Shown: positions 44,800 through 64,000 of the stretch, piece after piece
Layout: each line of letters begins with the position of its first letter
Position numbering within the stretch: the first letter of the stretch is position 1
Assembly: GCA_944548615.1 (NCBI GenBank)
Contig: OX155964.1
Coordinates: 12,368,925 to 12,432,924 of the forward strand
From: Micropterix aruncella
Lineage: Eukaryota; Arthropoda; Insecta; Lepidoptera; Micropterigidae
Direction: 5' to 3'
Length of the DNA: 64,000 bases
The notes under the pieces: generated by a model
The model's database searches: none
What the model was told of the DNA's origin: nothing
The model's input: the letters and a program-made list of their open reading frames with translations, nothing else
Program-made: the position numbers and the translations under genes

Positions 44800-45157
44800 C
44801 GGGTGAGTTTTTAACTAGTGAGATCCTTGAAGTGGCTGAAACAGTACGAGAAAATAAGCAAGTTTAATATATTTTTTTGGGAAAACCACAAAAAAAAATG
44901 TTTTGAAAAAAGTATAAAAAGAGTTGAATGCGTTGCGCCATCTAGCGGTAGGTAAAATATCGCTGAATATTTTACCTATTTCTAGATGGCGCAGCGCGCT
45001 CAACGCAAGTCAAACTTTTATTTATTAGTCAAGTTTTCAAATTTCCAAAAAAACAAATGAAACACTTTTTTTTTCCAGAAAAAAATATCAAAACTTGCTT
45101 ATGTGCTCATATATATGCACTCACTTCAAGGATGTCACTAATTAAAAACTCATCCTG
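44800..45157. mobile_element. Fully palindromic MITE, 358 bp, TA target
   Basis: The ends are CGGGTGAGTTTTTAACTAGT and the complement of the right end, CAGGATGAGTTTTTAATTAG, each flanked by TA. Pairing continues to the centre, where TGCGCCATCTAG and CTAGATGGCGCA flank TAAAATATCGCTGAATATTTTA. A TA duplication suggests a Tc1/mariner-type mobiliser. Confidence 0.8.
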
Positions 45158-45344
45158 TATATATCAGATGATTACATAAGTTCGTGCCCGATGTTCATTG
45201 TCGCCAACTTACTCTATGGCAGATATTCGGTGTTCATAATTCGTTACGTTGCGTGAACTAGAAAGGCTACGACGTATCATCCCGTCAGACGTAGTTCAAA
45301 TAAATTTATTTATGTGCGTTTGAGATTTTTTATGTGCGTTTCAG

Positions 45345-46075
45345 AAAAAAATCCTCATCTGCTCTGACAGCAAAGCAGCATTGAACGCTCTGGTTAAATC
45401 CTCCCTCAGAATATTCTGTGGTCTGGGACTGTATGAAAGAGCTCAACAAATTGAAAGAAGCCAACAAAATTACCTTAATATGGACACCGGGCCATCAATG
45501 CATACCCGGCTACGAAGAGGTCAACGGACTGGCAAAACTAGCCTCACTGGAATGCCTGGCGGAGCCAGTTGTTGGGGTTTCCTTCGCCATAGGTAAGAAA
45601 ATCATCAGGGACTGCTTAGAGCAGAAACATCGGGCATCCTGGAAACAGAGCCAATGATGCCGCCAGGCAAAGGCCATTATAGAGCAACCACTTTCTAATA
45701 AAACCAAGGCCCTACTTGACATGAGCAAAAAGAACCTTAGAGCCACCATCGGTTTCCTCACAGGACACACGACCCTTAGAGCACATCTGTTCAACCTAAG
45801 CTTGACCAAGAGTAAGATTGCCGAATATGTTGCGAAGAACTTGAAGACAGCATACATATCGTTGACCGCTGCCGGCACAGTTTACTGGGACGAGCCTTTT
45901 TCGAACCCAGCGTCCTGCCCAACCTGAAGGGCAGTAATCTGTATGGACTGGTAAACAATACGGGCTTCTGGCATACCACTGACCCAACCACAAAGTGGGT
46001 AGTTACAAAAGATTTTATAGATCCAGGTGACATCAAGGGCTGGGTATATATTATATAATACATATGTGATGAGTT
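45345..46075 (+). pseudogene. LINE RNase H and 3' end, frameshifted
   Basis: KILICSDSKAALNALVKSS holds the RNase H Asp. After a frameshift, WTPGHQCIPGYEEVNGLAKL is a decayed version of the WTPGH.G..GNE..D.LA motif. Downstream pieces (KKIIRDCLEQKH, KTAYISLTAAGTVYW) follow in broken frames. This is a different LINE family from the one at 25.8 kb, judging by its tail. 5'-truncated and dead. Confidence 0.7.
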
Positions 46076-46354
46076 GCCAACCCTACCACAGACTGTCTCA
46101 TTGACAAACGATTATCCCTTTAACTCTGACAAGAATCAGGCAATTGTCTTATCTCGATACACATTTGTCCTCCAAATATTTTAAATGACTACGTGCTGAT
46201 CCCGGGAACCGCGAAGGAAATGTGAGAAATAACTGGAAAATCTCTGAAATTAAAATAGATATTATACACCTGTTTCTCGAAATAGAGCATCACTAACTAT
46301 ATTTTGATGTGAGCACAAAAACCGACTCGTAGGCCTAAGCCAACCAGCTTGGAC
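46076..46354. other. Unassigned spacer
   Basis: No recognisable content. Confidence 0.45.
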
Positions 46355-47133
46355 GAGCGTAGCCAGTGGCTCGTATTCCGTTTCTCGCAGGTGCCTAACT
46401 TGGGGTCTAAAAAAGCGCTAAAACAACGCTTGGTTTTGAATTAACGATTTGGTATTCCCTTCGATGGGTCCTATCCGGAGCGTGCTTATGTAGAGGCTAT
46501 CAGGCTATTAAATTAATGTTAAGCACCGTCTATATGTTTTTTCTATTTTGCTTCTACAAGTGTCATGGCGGATGGGTCTTGTCCGGGGTCTTAACTAAGA
46601 ACGGTCTAAATCGAGCGGTCGCGTCTGGCAGCCGTATAGCTCTTGTATCTGTCGTGATTTCGAAGATTTTTTAGTCGCAATTTCAAAAATGTTTGCTCAG
46701 CATTGGCTTCTAAATCGTACAAGTTACGATGAGCGCCGATTATCGTAAATAATCTTGAATTAATTAATATCTATATTTTGGCCTGAAAATCCTGTGTCCA
46801 TATTTCTTGTAGATTATGATAAATAGTCTTGTATATTTGTTTAGCCTTTTATAATTGTATGATATAAAAAGCCTTGTATATTTTTATATTTCAAAACGAA
46901 AGAAAACGTGGCGAAAATCAGAGTGCGATGACGAGATAACGGCGGGTGGCGAGGGAGTGACTAAGCTATCAAAATTAAGACCCGCTTTGCAACGGCCAAA
47001 GACAAAATGCAAAATTTTAAGATTTAGGACCGGTTCTCGGAATATTAACAAAATAACGAAGGAGCAAAGTTTCTAATGTTTAGAGCTTAGCTTAGGCCTG
47101 CGAGAAACGGAATACGGGCCAGTGTGGGTAAGC
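46355..47133. mobile_element. ~780-bp element with ~55-bp TIRs
   Basis: GGCTCGTATTCCGTTTCTCG at 46368 pairs with CGAGAAACGGAATACGGGCC ending at 47120. Similarity continues outward (CCAGTGG/CACTGG) and inward (GCCTAACTT/GCCTAAGCT). The interior is non-coding. A short frame at 46855-47076 is Lys-rich and unremarkable. Confidence 0.65.
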
Positions 47134-47267
47134 GAGCCCTCTACATATTGACGCTTGGACCTATCGTGATAGCTGGGCCAATTTTAAGATGCGGGAAATG
47201 CGCGCCAGCGCAAGCTAATGTGGGCAAGCGACCCCTCCACATATTGACGCTAGGATATATTGGTGAT
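47123..47267 (+). repeat. Direct duplication, ~95-bp period
   Basis: GTGGGTAAGCGAGCCCTCTA and GTGGGCAAGCGACCCCTCCA are each followed by CATATTGACGCT, about 95 bp apart. It overlaps the edge of the TIR element. Confidence 0.65.
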
Positions 47268-47649
47268 GATTAGGCCAATATGTAGAGCCGACATAATACG
47301 CGCGATTTTATTGAAGGTATTAAGGCAAAGACAGCCTGAACCCACGTACTCAACGTATGCAACGCATTACGACACCTGTGTACCCTTGAATTTGCATCGA
47401 AACAGATGACTTAAAAACATACTTACATATCATACGCAACTGCATGGGAAGGTGGAGGGGATGACAGTACGCTGTCACACGCAACGTGAAGCTTCTTCGC
47501 AATGCGAAGAACATATACAACACATAGGAAGTCTGTGCATAAACAGGGAAAAGGACCGGTGCATATGTTTATAATTGTTTGTTTATGTATTGAAAATGGG
47601 AGATGAATAACTGATTGATTTGGTAATGCGCTATTAAGCCATTCACCAA
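47268..47649. other. Unassigned spacer
   Basis: No gene or repeat recognised. Confidence 0.45.
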
Positions 47650-47770
47650 TATTTGAATCCAATATCTTCTTTTCCTAACTTATTTTTTGTTTTAGTCGTG
47701 CGGACATATTAATTTTAAAATAATACATTGAGTTAATCGTTCTTCCTCACTTTCAAAATCAGACAACATA
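47650..47770 (-). pseudogene. HARBI1-like N-terminal fragment, third copy
   Basis: The - strand gives MLSDFESEEERLTQ, then AATATGTCCGCACGACTAAA and RRYW-like text ending at ATTGGATTC. It aligns with 29680-29800 on the + strand. Confidence 0.5.
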
Positions 47771-48109
47771 TTGTTCAGCAGTTGTACACAATACTAGTGC
47801 ACCTTCTGAGAAGTGACAACAGCTTCTGATGCCAGATATACCTACGTGGGACAAGTATGCACACCAACTATTGGAGCGTTGCATCATATTCGTTGCGTTC
47901 GTGGGCTCAGCAGGCTGTCTCTACCCTTACGGTGCCAGCACACTGGTACTACCCAAGTAGCACAAATTGGCTAAATAAAGGTCACGGCAACGTTATCGCT
48001 ACAGCTTTTAGTCACAAGATCTGGTCATATAGCAGTCATTTTATTATTTTGGAGACATATCTATCTTCTTAAATTTAACATAATAATTCAATTCAAATTC
48101 AAATTCTTT
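47771..48109. other. Unassigned spacer
   Basis: A 71-codon frame at 47857-48072 has no family signature. Confidence 0.4.
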
Positions 48110-48420
48110 ATTTTACAAAAAATCATAATATCAGTTACAAATAAATTAAACCTAACCTAACTGGATCGCACGAGACGTCCACACTAATGTAGGCTCAGAT
48201 TCGTACAATTAAGTAATTAAGTAAGTACTGCCTAATGATAAAAAAATAATACGCTGATAATAATATACCAAGATAATACAGCAAGTTACGAAAACCACTC
48301 GACCTTCTTTTATATTAGGCCTACCTTAGTACAGGCGAGGCCTAGTTAGGATGGCTTTTAATTTAAAAATATATGTAATATTATAGATCAATAAAGAATT
48401 TTAAAATTGAAAATAAACGT
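48110..48420 (+). mobile_element. LINE 3' UTR fragment
   Basis: CTACCTTAGTACAGGCGAGG and CCTAGTTAGG near 48330-48350, followed by an AATAAAGAATTTT tail, match the 3' UTR of the LINE inside the mariner (16096-16190). A CAAATTCAAATTCTTTATTT block marks its left part. Confidence 0.5.
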
Positions 48421-50161
48421 CTATATAACGTCTATACCACCGGATTAGGCGCATTTTTTACGGCTTTTAGCTGAATAACGGCTGAATAGAGGTCATAACG
48501 GCTACCTTTAGTGGTATAAGAAAGCTGAATAAGCGCTTATAAGGCACTTATAGCGCTTACTGTGACACCCTTATGTAAAAGTGTCTCTAATTGATATTTT
48601 ATTACAACTTCTTGAATGATATAGAACGGTAACGAAAGGAGGCTGCATGCTCATTTGCCATCGCAAACATACTAATGGCTATTAACATATTATATTTTAT
48701 TGACTTTAAAATGATTGTATTGTAGTTTAATACACCACATTCTCTTGCGGACGTCATTTAATCGACAATATTAAGGAACATGTCTAACAAAATTTTAACC
48801 CGCCTTCAAAATATTAATATTTTAACTAAATTATAATTTATAATTATGGTTTAAAGCTTTTTTGTAAATTAATTTTATTTTTCGTAGTAAAAAAGGACCA
48901 CTTGCTGGGATTGTTCACACACTTTGAAGTAGGATTTACCTAAAATATGTGTATTTTATGACTTAAAATGCCTATAAACATATAATACAAAAATGTTCAG
49001 TTATAAAGATTCCAGAAAAAATGGCCGCTTTGCTTATATGGCCTCTGCAACTTTAATATTACTTTTGTAAAACTATAAGCTGCGTAAGTGAGGGTCTAGT
49101 GACAACTTTACAGATTTAACTCTTTGTAAATCAATTACTGCTCTTCAATATGACTATAAGCTGTATAAGAGTGGGTTTTGTAACCAATATACAGCCTTTG
49201 GTGGAGTAAGGGTTATGTGGTAGCTTTTGTTTCGTTTGTTCTATAAAGGTTATTTATTTGACTACTATACAGCTGTTAGTTATAAAATGGTAATAAATTA
49301 ATATGCTTTATAGCGAGTATACCACCCTTATTCGACTAAAAGGCTTTATACGAGAAAACTATATGACTAAGAGTAATATAAGCCAAATTGCTATGACACC
49401 TTTACATAGCTGATAGTTAATCTGAACGCCTTTACATGACTTTTAATCAGCTTAAAACTATATTCGGCACTTCTTATATGGCTTTTGTGCTTGTTGGGTA
49501 CGTACACACCGTAGGATTAGTGTGCTGGAACCCTTATCAGTGCTTGATCGACATTCTGTATTACTGGCGGCGTTGCCATATGGATAATGAGAGAAAATTA
49601 ATCAAATATCCAAGGACGATCAGTTTAAAACTAATTACTTGTAATATAAATTGCATAATGTCTTCGATGAATAACAACGATAATTAACAGTCAAAATCGG
49701 AGGTATTTCCTATCTTCAAATAAATAAAAATAAACTTTTTATCTATAAAAAAAATCGTTTAGGGATTTTGTTATTTTTTATAGCGAGTCAATCAATTCGC
49801 CTCGAAAAGAATTTATGTAAATGCACCAGCGCGCGGCGTTCGTAGCAGGTACGAGTAATGTAAGGCAAGTGTTTGTACTGGCGGTGACCGCCCACGCCAG
49901 CGATTGCGGCGGACAAGCAGACGGGGGTCTCCTCGCCTCGGACAGTGATAAATAAAATCACCAATATCGAGTCATTATCGTCCGAGATCCGAATGCCCAA
50001 ATACCAACAAATGGCCGATGGGTCCAAAACGCGGCCTTATTTATGAATACTCGATGTTACAGTAAGTCGCGCCGCCCTAGGTCTAATCGGGACCACCAGA
50101 GTCGAGTAAAATCATTCTTCATAATGTTATGATCTATGTTTATTCATATTCATAAAAATCA
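48421..50161. other. No gene; possible very degenerate TIR element at its left part
   Basis: GGCTTTTAGCTGAATAACGG (48474) and the complement of 49310-49345 (GCCTTTTAGTCGAATAAGGG) are similar, which hints at an ~900-bp element. The match is weak. GCGCTTATAAGGCACTTATA at 48533 is a small palindromic patch. Confidence 0.35.
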
Positions 50162-50347
50162 CGGAACTCCGTTTGATACTGCGGACAAGGACATTTAAAT
50201 TTGGAACAATAAAAAAACACACTGAACGTGTTTTCAAAATCTAATTCGGATAATAAATTTTGAATTTGGAACGTGTCATCAAGTTTGTGTGTTTTTTCAT
50301 TGTTCCGAATTTAAATGTTCTTGTCTGCAGGATCAAACAGAGCTCTG
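50162..50347. mobile_element. ~186-bp fold-back MITE
   Basis: CTCCGTTTGATACTGCGGAC ... GGAACAATAAAAAAACACAC faces GTGTGTTTTTTCATTGTTCC ... GTCTGCAGGATCAAACAGAG. The arms are about 60 bp. No ORF. Confidence 0.75.
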
Positions 50348-50663
50348 CGATTGTTATGCTTAATTATAAAAATAAAAAATCGGGTATGTCACCCGAAGAC
50401 TTTCCGGGCAATTAGATAGGCCTGATTTCATCTGAATATTAAGTTCATAAATAAAATCGATGAATACCCTCTCTCGGCCAGCGGACAAACCCGGTTAGGT
50501 TACGTTGCGATTGCCTCGGGCAATCGGTTCATTTCTCGGCTACGCGCGAACAGACGGCGTTAATATTTGAATAAAATCTATGGCGGATTAATATTAAGCC
50601 TTGAGCTAATAATATTTAAATTCCGCCAATGAATTTCGAATTACAGAATAGGCAGAATCATAG

Positions 50664-50865
50664 ACGGAGGGTTACACGTTCAGTCTGGCATCAGTTTAGT
50701 CCGCGACCTTGATCCGCAAACTGACTGATGGACTGATAGAAATTATTAAAATGTATAAAAATCCATCAGTCCAGTCCATCAGTCAACGCGATAAACGATC
50801 AGTCTCCCGTCAGTCTGACCAAGGTCACGGACTGAACTGATGCCAGACTGAACGTGTAACCCCCG
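50664..50865. mobile_element. ~200-bp fold-back MITE
   Basis: GGGTTACACGTTCAGTCTGG on the left is mirrored by CCAGACTGAACGTGTAACCC on the right. CAGTCTG/CAGTCC/ACTGATGG motifs repeat through the arms. Confidence 0.8.
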
Positions 50866-51076
50866 TCACAGAATCAGTCGCCGGTATTTATGTTTATTTT
50901 TATTTATTCAAATTAATCTATTTATACTATTAAAAAACTGTAACACAGTCATGTCTGTGCATTGAAGATATTTTGAAAAAAAAAACACTGTATTTGGCTA
51001 ATTAAGCATTGCATATTTAGATTATTATAAGGTATAATAAGCGACTTAAACAAAAAATATATAATTATTTACTTAC

Positions 51077-51181
51077 CTTTATTTTATCTTTGTTATGTGT
51101 ATATTTTGGATTCCAAATGCATGGCTCATTATGGTAAAGTTCAATAAATTTAAAAGTTTCTGTGTTCGTCCACCCAGGCAT
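51077..51181 (-). CDS. MADF-domain protein, first coding exon (partial gene)
   Basis: 35 codons from ATG at 51181 to a consensus donor (AAG|GTAAGT) at 51077/51076. The text WTNTETFKFIELYHNEPCIW then NPKYTHNKDKIK matches the start of the MADF (Myb/SANT-like) DNA-binding fold, where FIELY...P.LW(D/N)P is the signature. Such proteins act as transcription factors, and PIF/Harbinger transposons also carry a MADF-like companion protein. A possible acceptor (CATTCAG) lies about 15 bp upstream of the ATG. The continuing exons were not found to the left, so this may be a gene start with long introns or a captured exon. Confidence 0.55.
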
Positions 51182-51725
51182 TGTCGTTGCGTAACCTGAA
51201 TGATAGGCGATTGTGTGTACACGCGCGCGGTTATCGGCACGAATTCCTTTGATACGCACGATTACACGCGATGATGGCCGCTCACAGACGATTATGCTTT
51301 CTACACAATCGTGCGTGCCTGTACTCGGCCATCATGGGCCATTGTGAAGAGTAGCCATCAGGTATCACCGCGACACCAGCACACACACAGGTATACTTCA
51401 ATCTGGAAATGGTCTTAATCACCTCAGGGGGGGCTCAAAATGGATATTTCCGTCTTCTTCTCGAAAAATATTTTTGCGCGTTTACATCACTTTCCCTTTC
51501 CGTGGGTTGGTGGGCCGGGAAAGTAATATATGGCGTTCTCGAGTACAGTAAATGAAGTTGAGAGCTAATCAAATCGCGCATAGTCGGCGTAATATAACGA
51601 GCTTCTTCACACGCTCGAGACAGTGGAGAGCCGGTATTATAAGTGGCAAAGGTTGCAGAAAGGGGTTTATGAAAGGGCATACAACACGCAAAAAATTTAG
51701 CTAGGCAATTTCTAAAATAACTCAC
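51182..51725. other. Intronic or intergenic DNA between exon 4 and the MADF exon
   Basis: 51200-51350 contains ACACGCGCGCGG and two GGCCATCAT/ATGATGGCC motifs that face each other (about 51273 and 51328). The 97-codon - strand frame at 51435-51728 is not supported by any motif. Confidence 0.4.
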
Positions 51726-61077
<9,352 letters not shown>

Positions 61078-61093
61078 CTTGATTGATATGCTT

Positions 61094-61150
61094 TATATTA
61101 TTATTATTATTATTATTTATTTATTAACATCTACATTATTATTATTATTG
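61094..61150. repeat. ATT/TATT microsatellite upstream of the rhomboid-like ATG
   Basis: ATT units run for about 25 bp and again at 61137-61150. They fall in the presumed 5' UTR or promoter-proximal region. Confidence 0.8.
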
Positions 61151-63090
61151 AAATCTTAATTATTATTTCTGTGGCCCCTTTTTATTATTTTGAACACTGC
61201 ATCTTAAACATAATTATGCACTAGGCATATTTAGCTGAACAGCGCGATAAATCCAAAAGTGCATTTTTTATTTGTTTTGAAATCTGTTACAAATAATATC
61301 TTTTAATAGACATTTTTGAACGCGATTTATAGATATGTTTGTATGTATTGGTAAATGGAAGGCAGTCGGAAGTTTTGTGTGTTTTTCATTATATTATTAT
61401 TATTATTTTAGTGCGGGAGGCATTTTAGGCTGGTTTTGTTTTATTTTCCTTTGTCAGAAAAACGCCATGGTAGCAGTGGGAGACGACAGCCATCTGTAAC
61501 GAAAAAGTTTTTTATTACTGTAGTACTGTGCGCCACGCTAGATTGAATATTCAGCATATACCCCCAGCTGTTTTAAACAAAACGTTTAAAAAATACGTTC
61601 TTGAATCCACACTCATTGTTTGAATTCAACGAATTAATCGCGGTTGTATAAATTGCCGCCAAAATCAAAAGAACCGGCCAACAAAGGAAGCGGAACTCAG
61701 ACGCCGGAAACGGTCTGTCATTTCCTGAAAAGATGGCGGTTATCAAGATTTAATTTCCAAATATTCGACTTCTCAACGAGAGTGCCCAATTCAACGAAAC
61801 GGCTCGACCCCGCCGCGTTTTCTAAACAAAGAATTAGGGAGAGTGAATGGACGGCTAACGTTTATATATATAATACAGGACTTCGTACTCGTAATAACGC
61901 ATTCATTCTTCGCACTTCATAGTTCTTGATTTATTGACTATTTTAAGAATTGAAGAACGAAACATTTACATCACTGCGTCACTTTTCACTGTTTCTTATT
62001 GAAATTCTCCTGACGCCAATAGAACAGTAAAGAATTTAATTTAATGTAATTTAACTCCTAATTCACAATAACATACAGTTAAATGGACAAATGTATAATA
62101 AAAAGGCATAAACAAAAATCCAGTAGCAAAAACTGTTCAAATTATATGCCAAAAAACTGTTGCCAGTGATCATAATTTAATGTCTTCTAACTAGGCTATA
62201 GCCTGTTTTAAGGCAGACATTAAAATCTGTATAAATATGTGTATAAGCTGTATAAAATCTAAGTAAAAAAATAATATAATTAATTTGAATGAATGTATAC
62301 ACTATAATAGTTTTAACTAATCTTTCTAAATCTAAACACTCAAGACAATTAATTCAAACTCAAAGAATTATTAAAATACTTTGAATCCAATCCAATTTTG
62401 CCATAATTCGTGAAAGTATGAGGTCCTTTAAAATTCTATTTAAAATCTATGTAATGCCCATTTACACATACAAAAATACTGATCAAATTACCAATGTATT
62501 TCCTTTGGTGAAAACAGACCCAGCATGGCACCCTCCAGGATCAAAACAAACAGTTCATTTACTCCGCGGATGCGGCACATCACTCAATTTTCATCTGAAT
62601 TATTATTTAGAAACGAGCGCGGCCCCGACTACCATCCTTTTCGAAAACGTTCGCATTTGACAGCGCAATTTTCTGAAAATTTAAATTAGAAAAATAGACG
62701 CTTCCCCCCGGCGTTTGGAGCGGTTTCTGTCAAACTGGCTGACGCATGCGTTTGCCATATCAAGAGGGGAGTGAAATTGTGGGGTAGTCTGGCACATGCG
62801 CCTTGAGCAGAAGATAGGACACCCACTACCTACCCTTGTTTGACTGCCGACTTGAGGGAGAATTGGAAATGCAATTTTGCATTTAATGTCATGGCGCGAT
62901 CTGCCCCCATTGCCATTCCGAATCGATAGCAAAACGTCAGCAGCTCGCACAAAATAAATTTGAAAATGTCGGGAAATACATGCTGTGGAATTATTTTATC
63001 GCGTAAAATAGGTCACAACGCACCCTATCGGACAACAATTCAACTTTTTAGAAAATGCAGGATCTTATCAAAACGTCATTTCTAAGAACA
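61151..63090. other. Region upstream of the rhomboid-like gene, no gene recognised
   Basis: Presumed 5' flank. No convincing core promoter is visible. The short frames (61644-61922, 62418-62660 and 62681-62950) show no family signature. Confidence 0.45.
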
Positions 63091-63097
63091 TGCTTCT

Positions 63098-63145
63098 TGT
63101 TCTACTAGATGCGCCATCTAGTAGAACACGCATAGCGCCTATGCG
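63098..63145. repeat. Two adjacent perfect hairpins
   Basis: TGTTCTACTAGATG-CGC-CATCTAGTAGAACA is followed immediately by CGCATAG-CGC-CTATGCG. Both stems share a CGC loop. Confidence 0.75.
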
Positions 63146-63439
63146 TATATATTTTTATCAACGTTTGTCGCCGACAGATAGCGGCACTGGGCATTTTACC
63201 ACTGTAATTCCAGTAAAATATCTTTTACGTACCTTTTTGGTTTTGACAAAATATGTTTTTTCTCACTGGTTAATTAAAAGATCATATTTTAGGTTAGCAA
63301 ATGGAATTTCAAACAACCAATAACCCAAATTTCAAACAACCAAATAAATTCAAAAGAATAAAAAACATGACTATTTTGTGCAACACGACTAACAGAAAGT
63401 GAACTATTGTATTTATAATTATTTTTATTACGGTTTTTA

Positions 63440-63775
63440 TGAAATATTTGTGTTTTATGTATTTATACATGTATATCCCTGGAATGTACTCAATCAGACC
63501 TTTCACGATATATTTGTTATTTATTGACATTTAAACTACTTGATATGCGGACAGTTAAGGTACCCAATGACACGGGAAACCTAACTTAACGATTTTAACA
63601 ATACCAAACACTTCTAAATCGGTTAGTTATGGTTAAGCACTTCTAGTTATGTTTAAGCTATTCTAAATCAGTTAAAGTTATGGTGAAATAAAGAAACAGA
63701 AGACATACACAGATGAACCCTGAATACATTATACTCCTTTTTCTGTTGAGCAGTCGTGTTAACAGTTGACTTCGT
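63440..63775 (+). repeat. Dispersed repeat Y, copy 2
   Basis: Partner of 23380-23690 in the same orientation; landmarks as given there. The stretch from 63776 to the window end has no recognisable feature. Confidence 0.7.
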
Positions 63776-64000
63776 TTTCTCGAGTAACTTTTCATATAAT
63801 ACCCATGTTACATTCCTCTAGTTATTCTAAATCTTCCAGTCAAAAGTAAAAGTAGGCGCTGCTTACTATTCTGGATGACCTGGCTTCTCATCCTGTAGTC
63901 AGAATGGTGGTCAACTCATATTTTAGTAAATATCCCGGTTAATCAAGAGGTACCATTTTTTTATGAAAGGTTGTTTCATTGATTATATAGTTATAAACAA

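Overview
The window reads as repeat-dense insect nuclear DNA, most likely from a moth or butterfly. The reasons are short Helitrons with TC...CTAGT ends, runs of CCTAA (the complement of the insect TTAGG telomere unit), an R1-clade retrotransposon, piggyBac, mariner, hAT and Harbinger remnants, and host exons that resemble an animal EF-hand rhomboid. There is no operon-like organisation. The identification rests on sequence reading only.

Region 1-5.9 kb holds a 3' fragment of a non-LTR element with a CCHC knuckle and a PD-(D/E)XK-like endonuclease broken by one stop, a hAT MITE lodged in a Helitron end, and fold-back elements. Region 6.57-10.92 kb is a complete hAT transposon with a perfect 8-bp target duplication and an intact transposase whose start codon appears to be cut off by an intron. 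It sits next to the cysteine-rich tail of a piggyBac-like gene. Region 11-34 kb is a mosaic: a mariner with perfect 27-bp TIRs split by a LINE, Helitrons (including two head-to-head 224-bp copies), LINE 3' ends, Harbinger-like fragments around a ~42-bp tandem array, and copies of a GC-rich repeat here called X.

Region 34.5-42.0 kb is a three-level nest. An X copy on the + strand is interrupted by an X copy on the - strand (12-bp duplication), and that one is interrupted by a 6.1-kb R1-clade retrotransposon (17-bp duplication, one mismatch). The R1 element has ORF1 (gag-like, CCHC knuckles), ORF2 (APE endonuclease plus reverse transcriptase) and a 5' region with 15-bp tandem repeats and CCTAA runs. 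An uninterrupted X copy at 30.7-31.3 kb shows the empty R1 target.

Region 42-51 kb holds more MITEs and LINE pieces. Region 51-61 kb carries the only convincing host genes, both on the - strand: a one-exon MADF fragment, and four phase-0 exons (152 codons) of an EF-hand protein most like the N-terminus of RHBDL-type rhomboid proteases. The 8.75-kb intron between its exons 2 and 3 is packed with six (AT)n arrays that separate a degenerate TIR transposon, an inverted 557-bp satellite whose unit looks like an alternative first exon, and two near-perfect palindromes. 61-64 kb is upstream sequence with little recognisable content.
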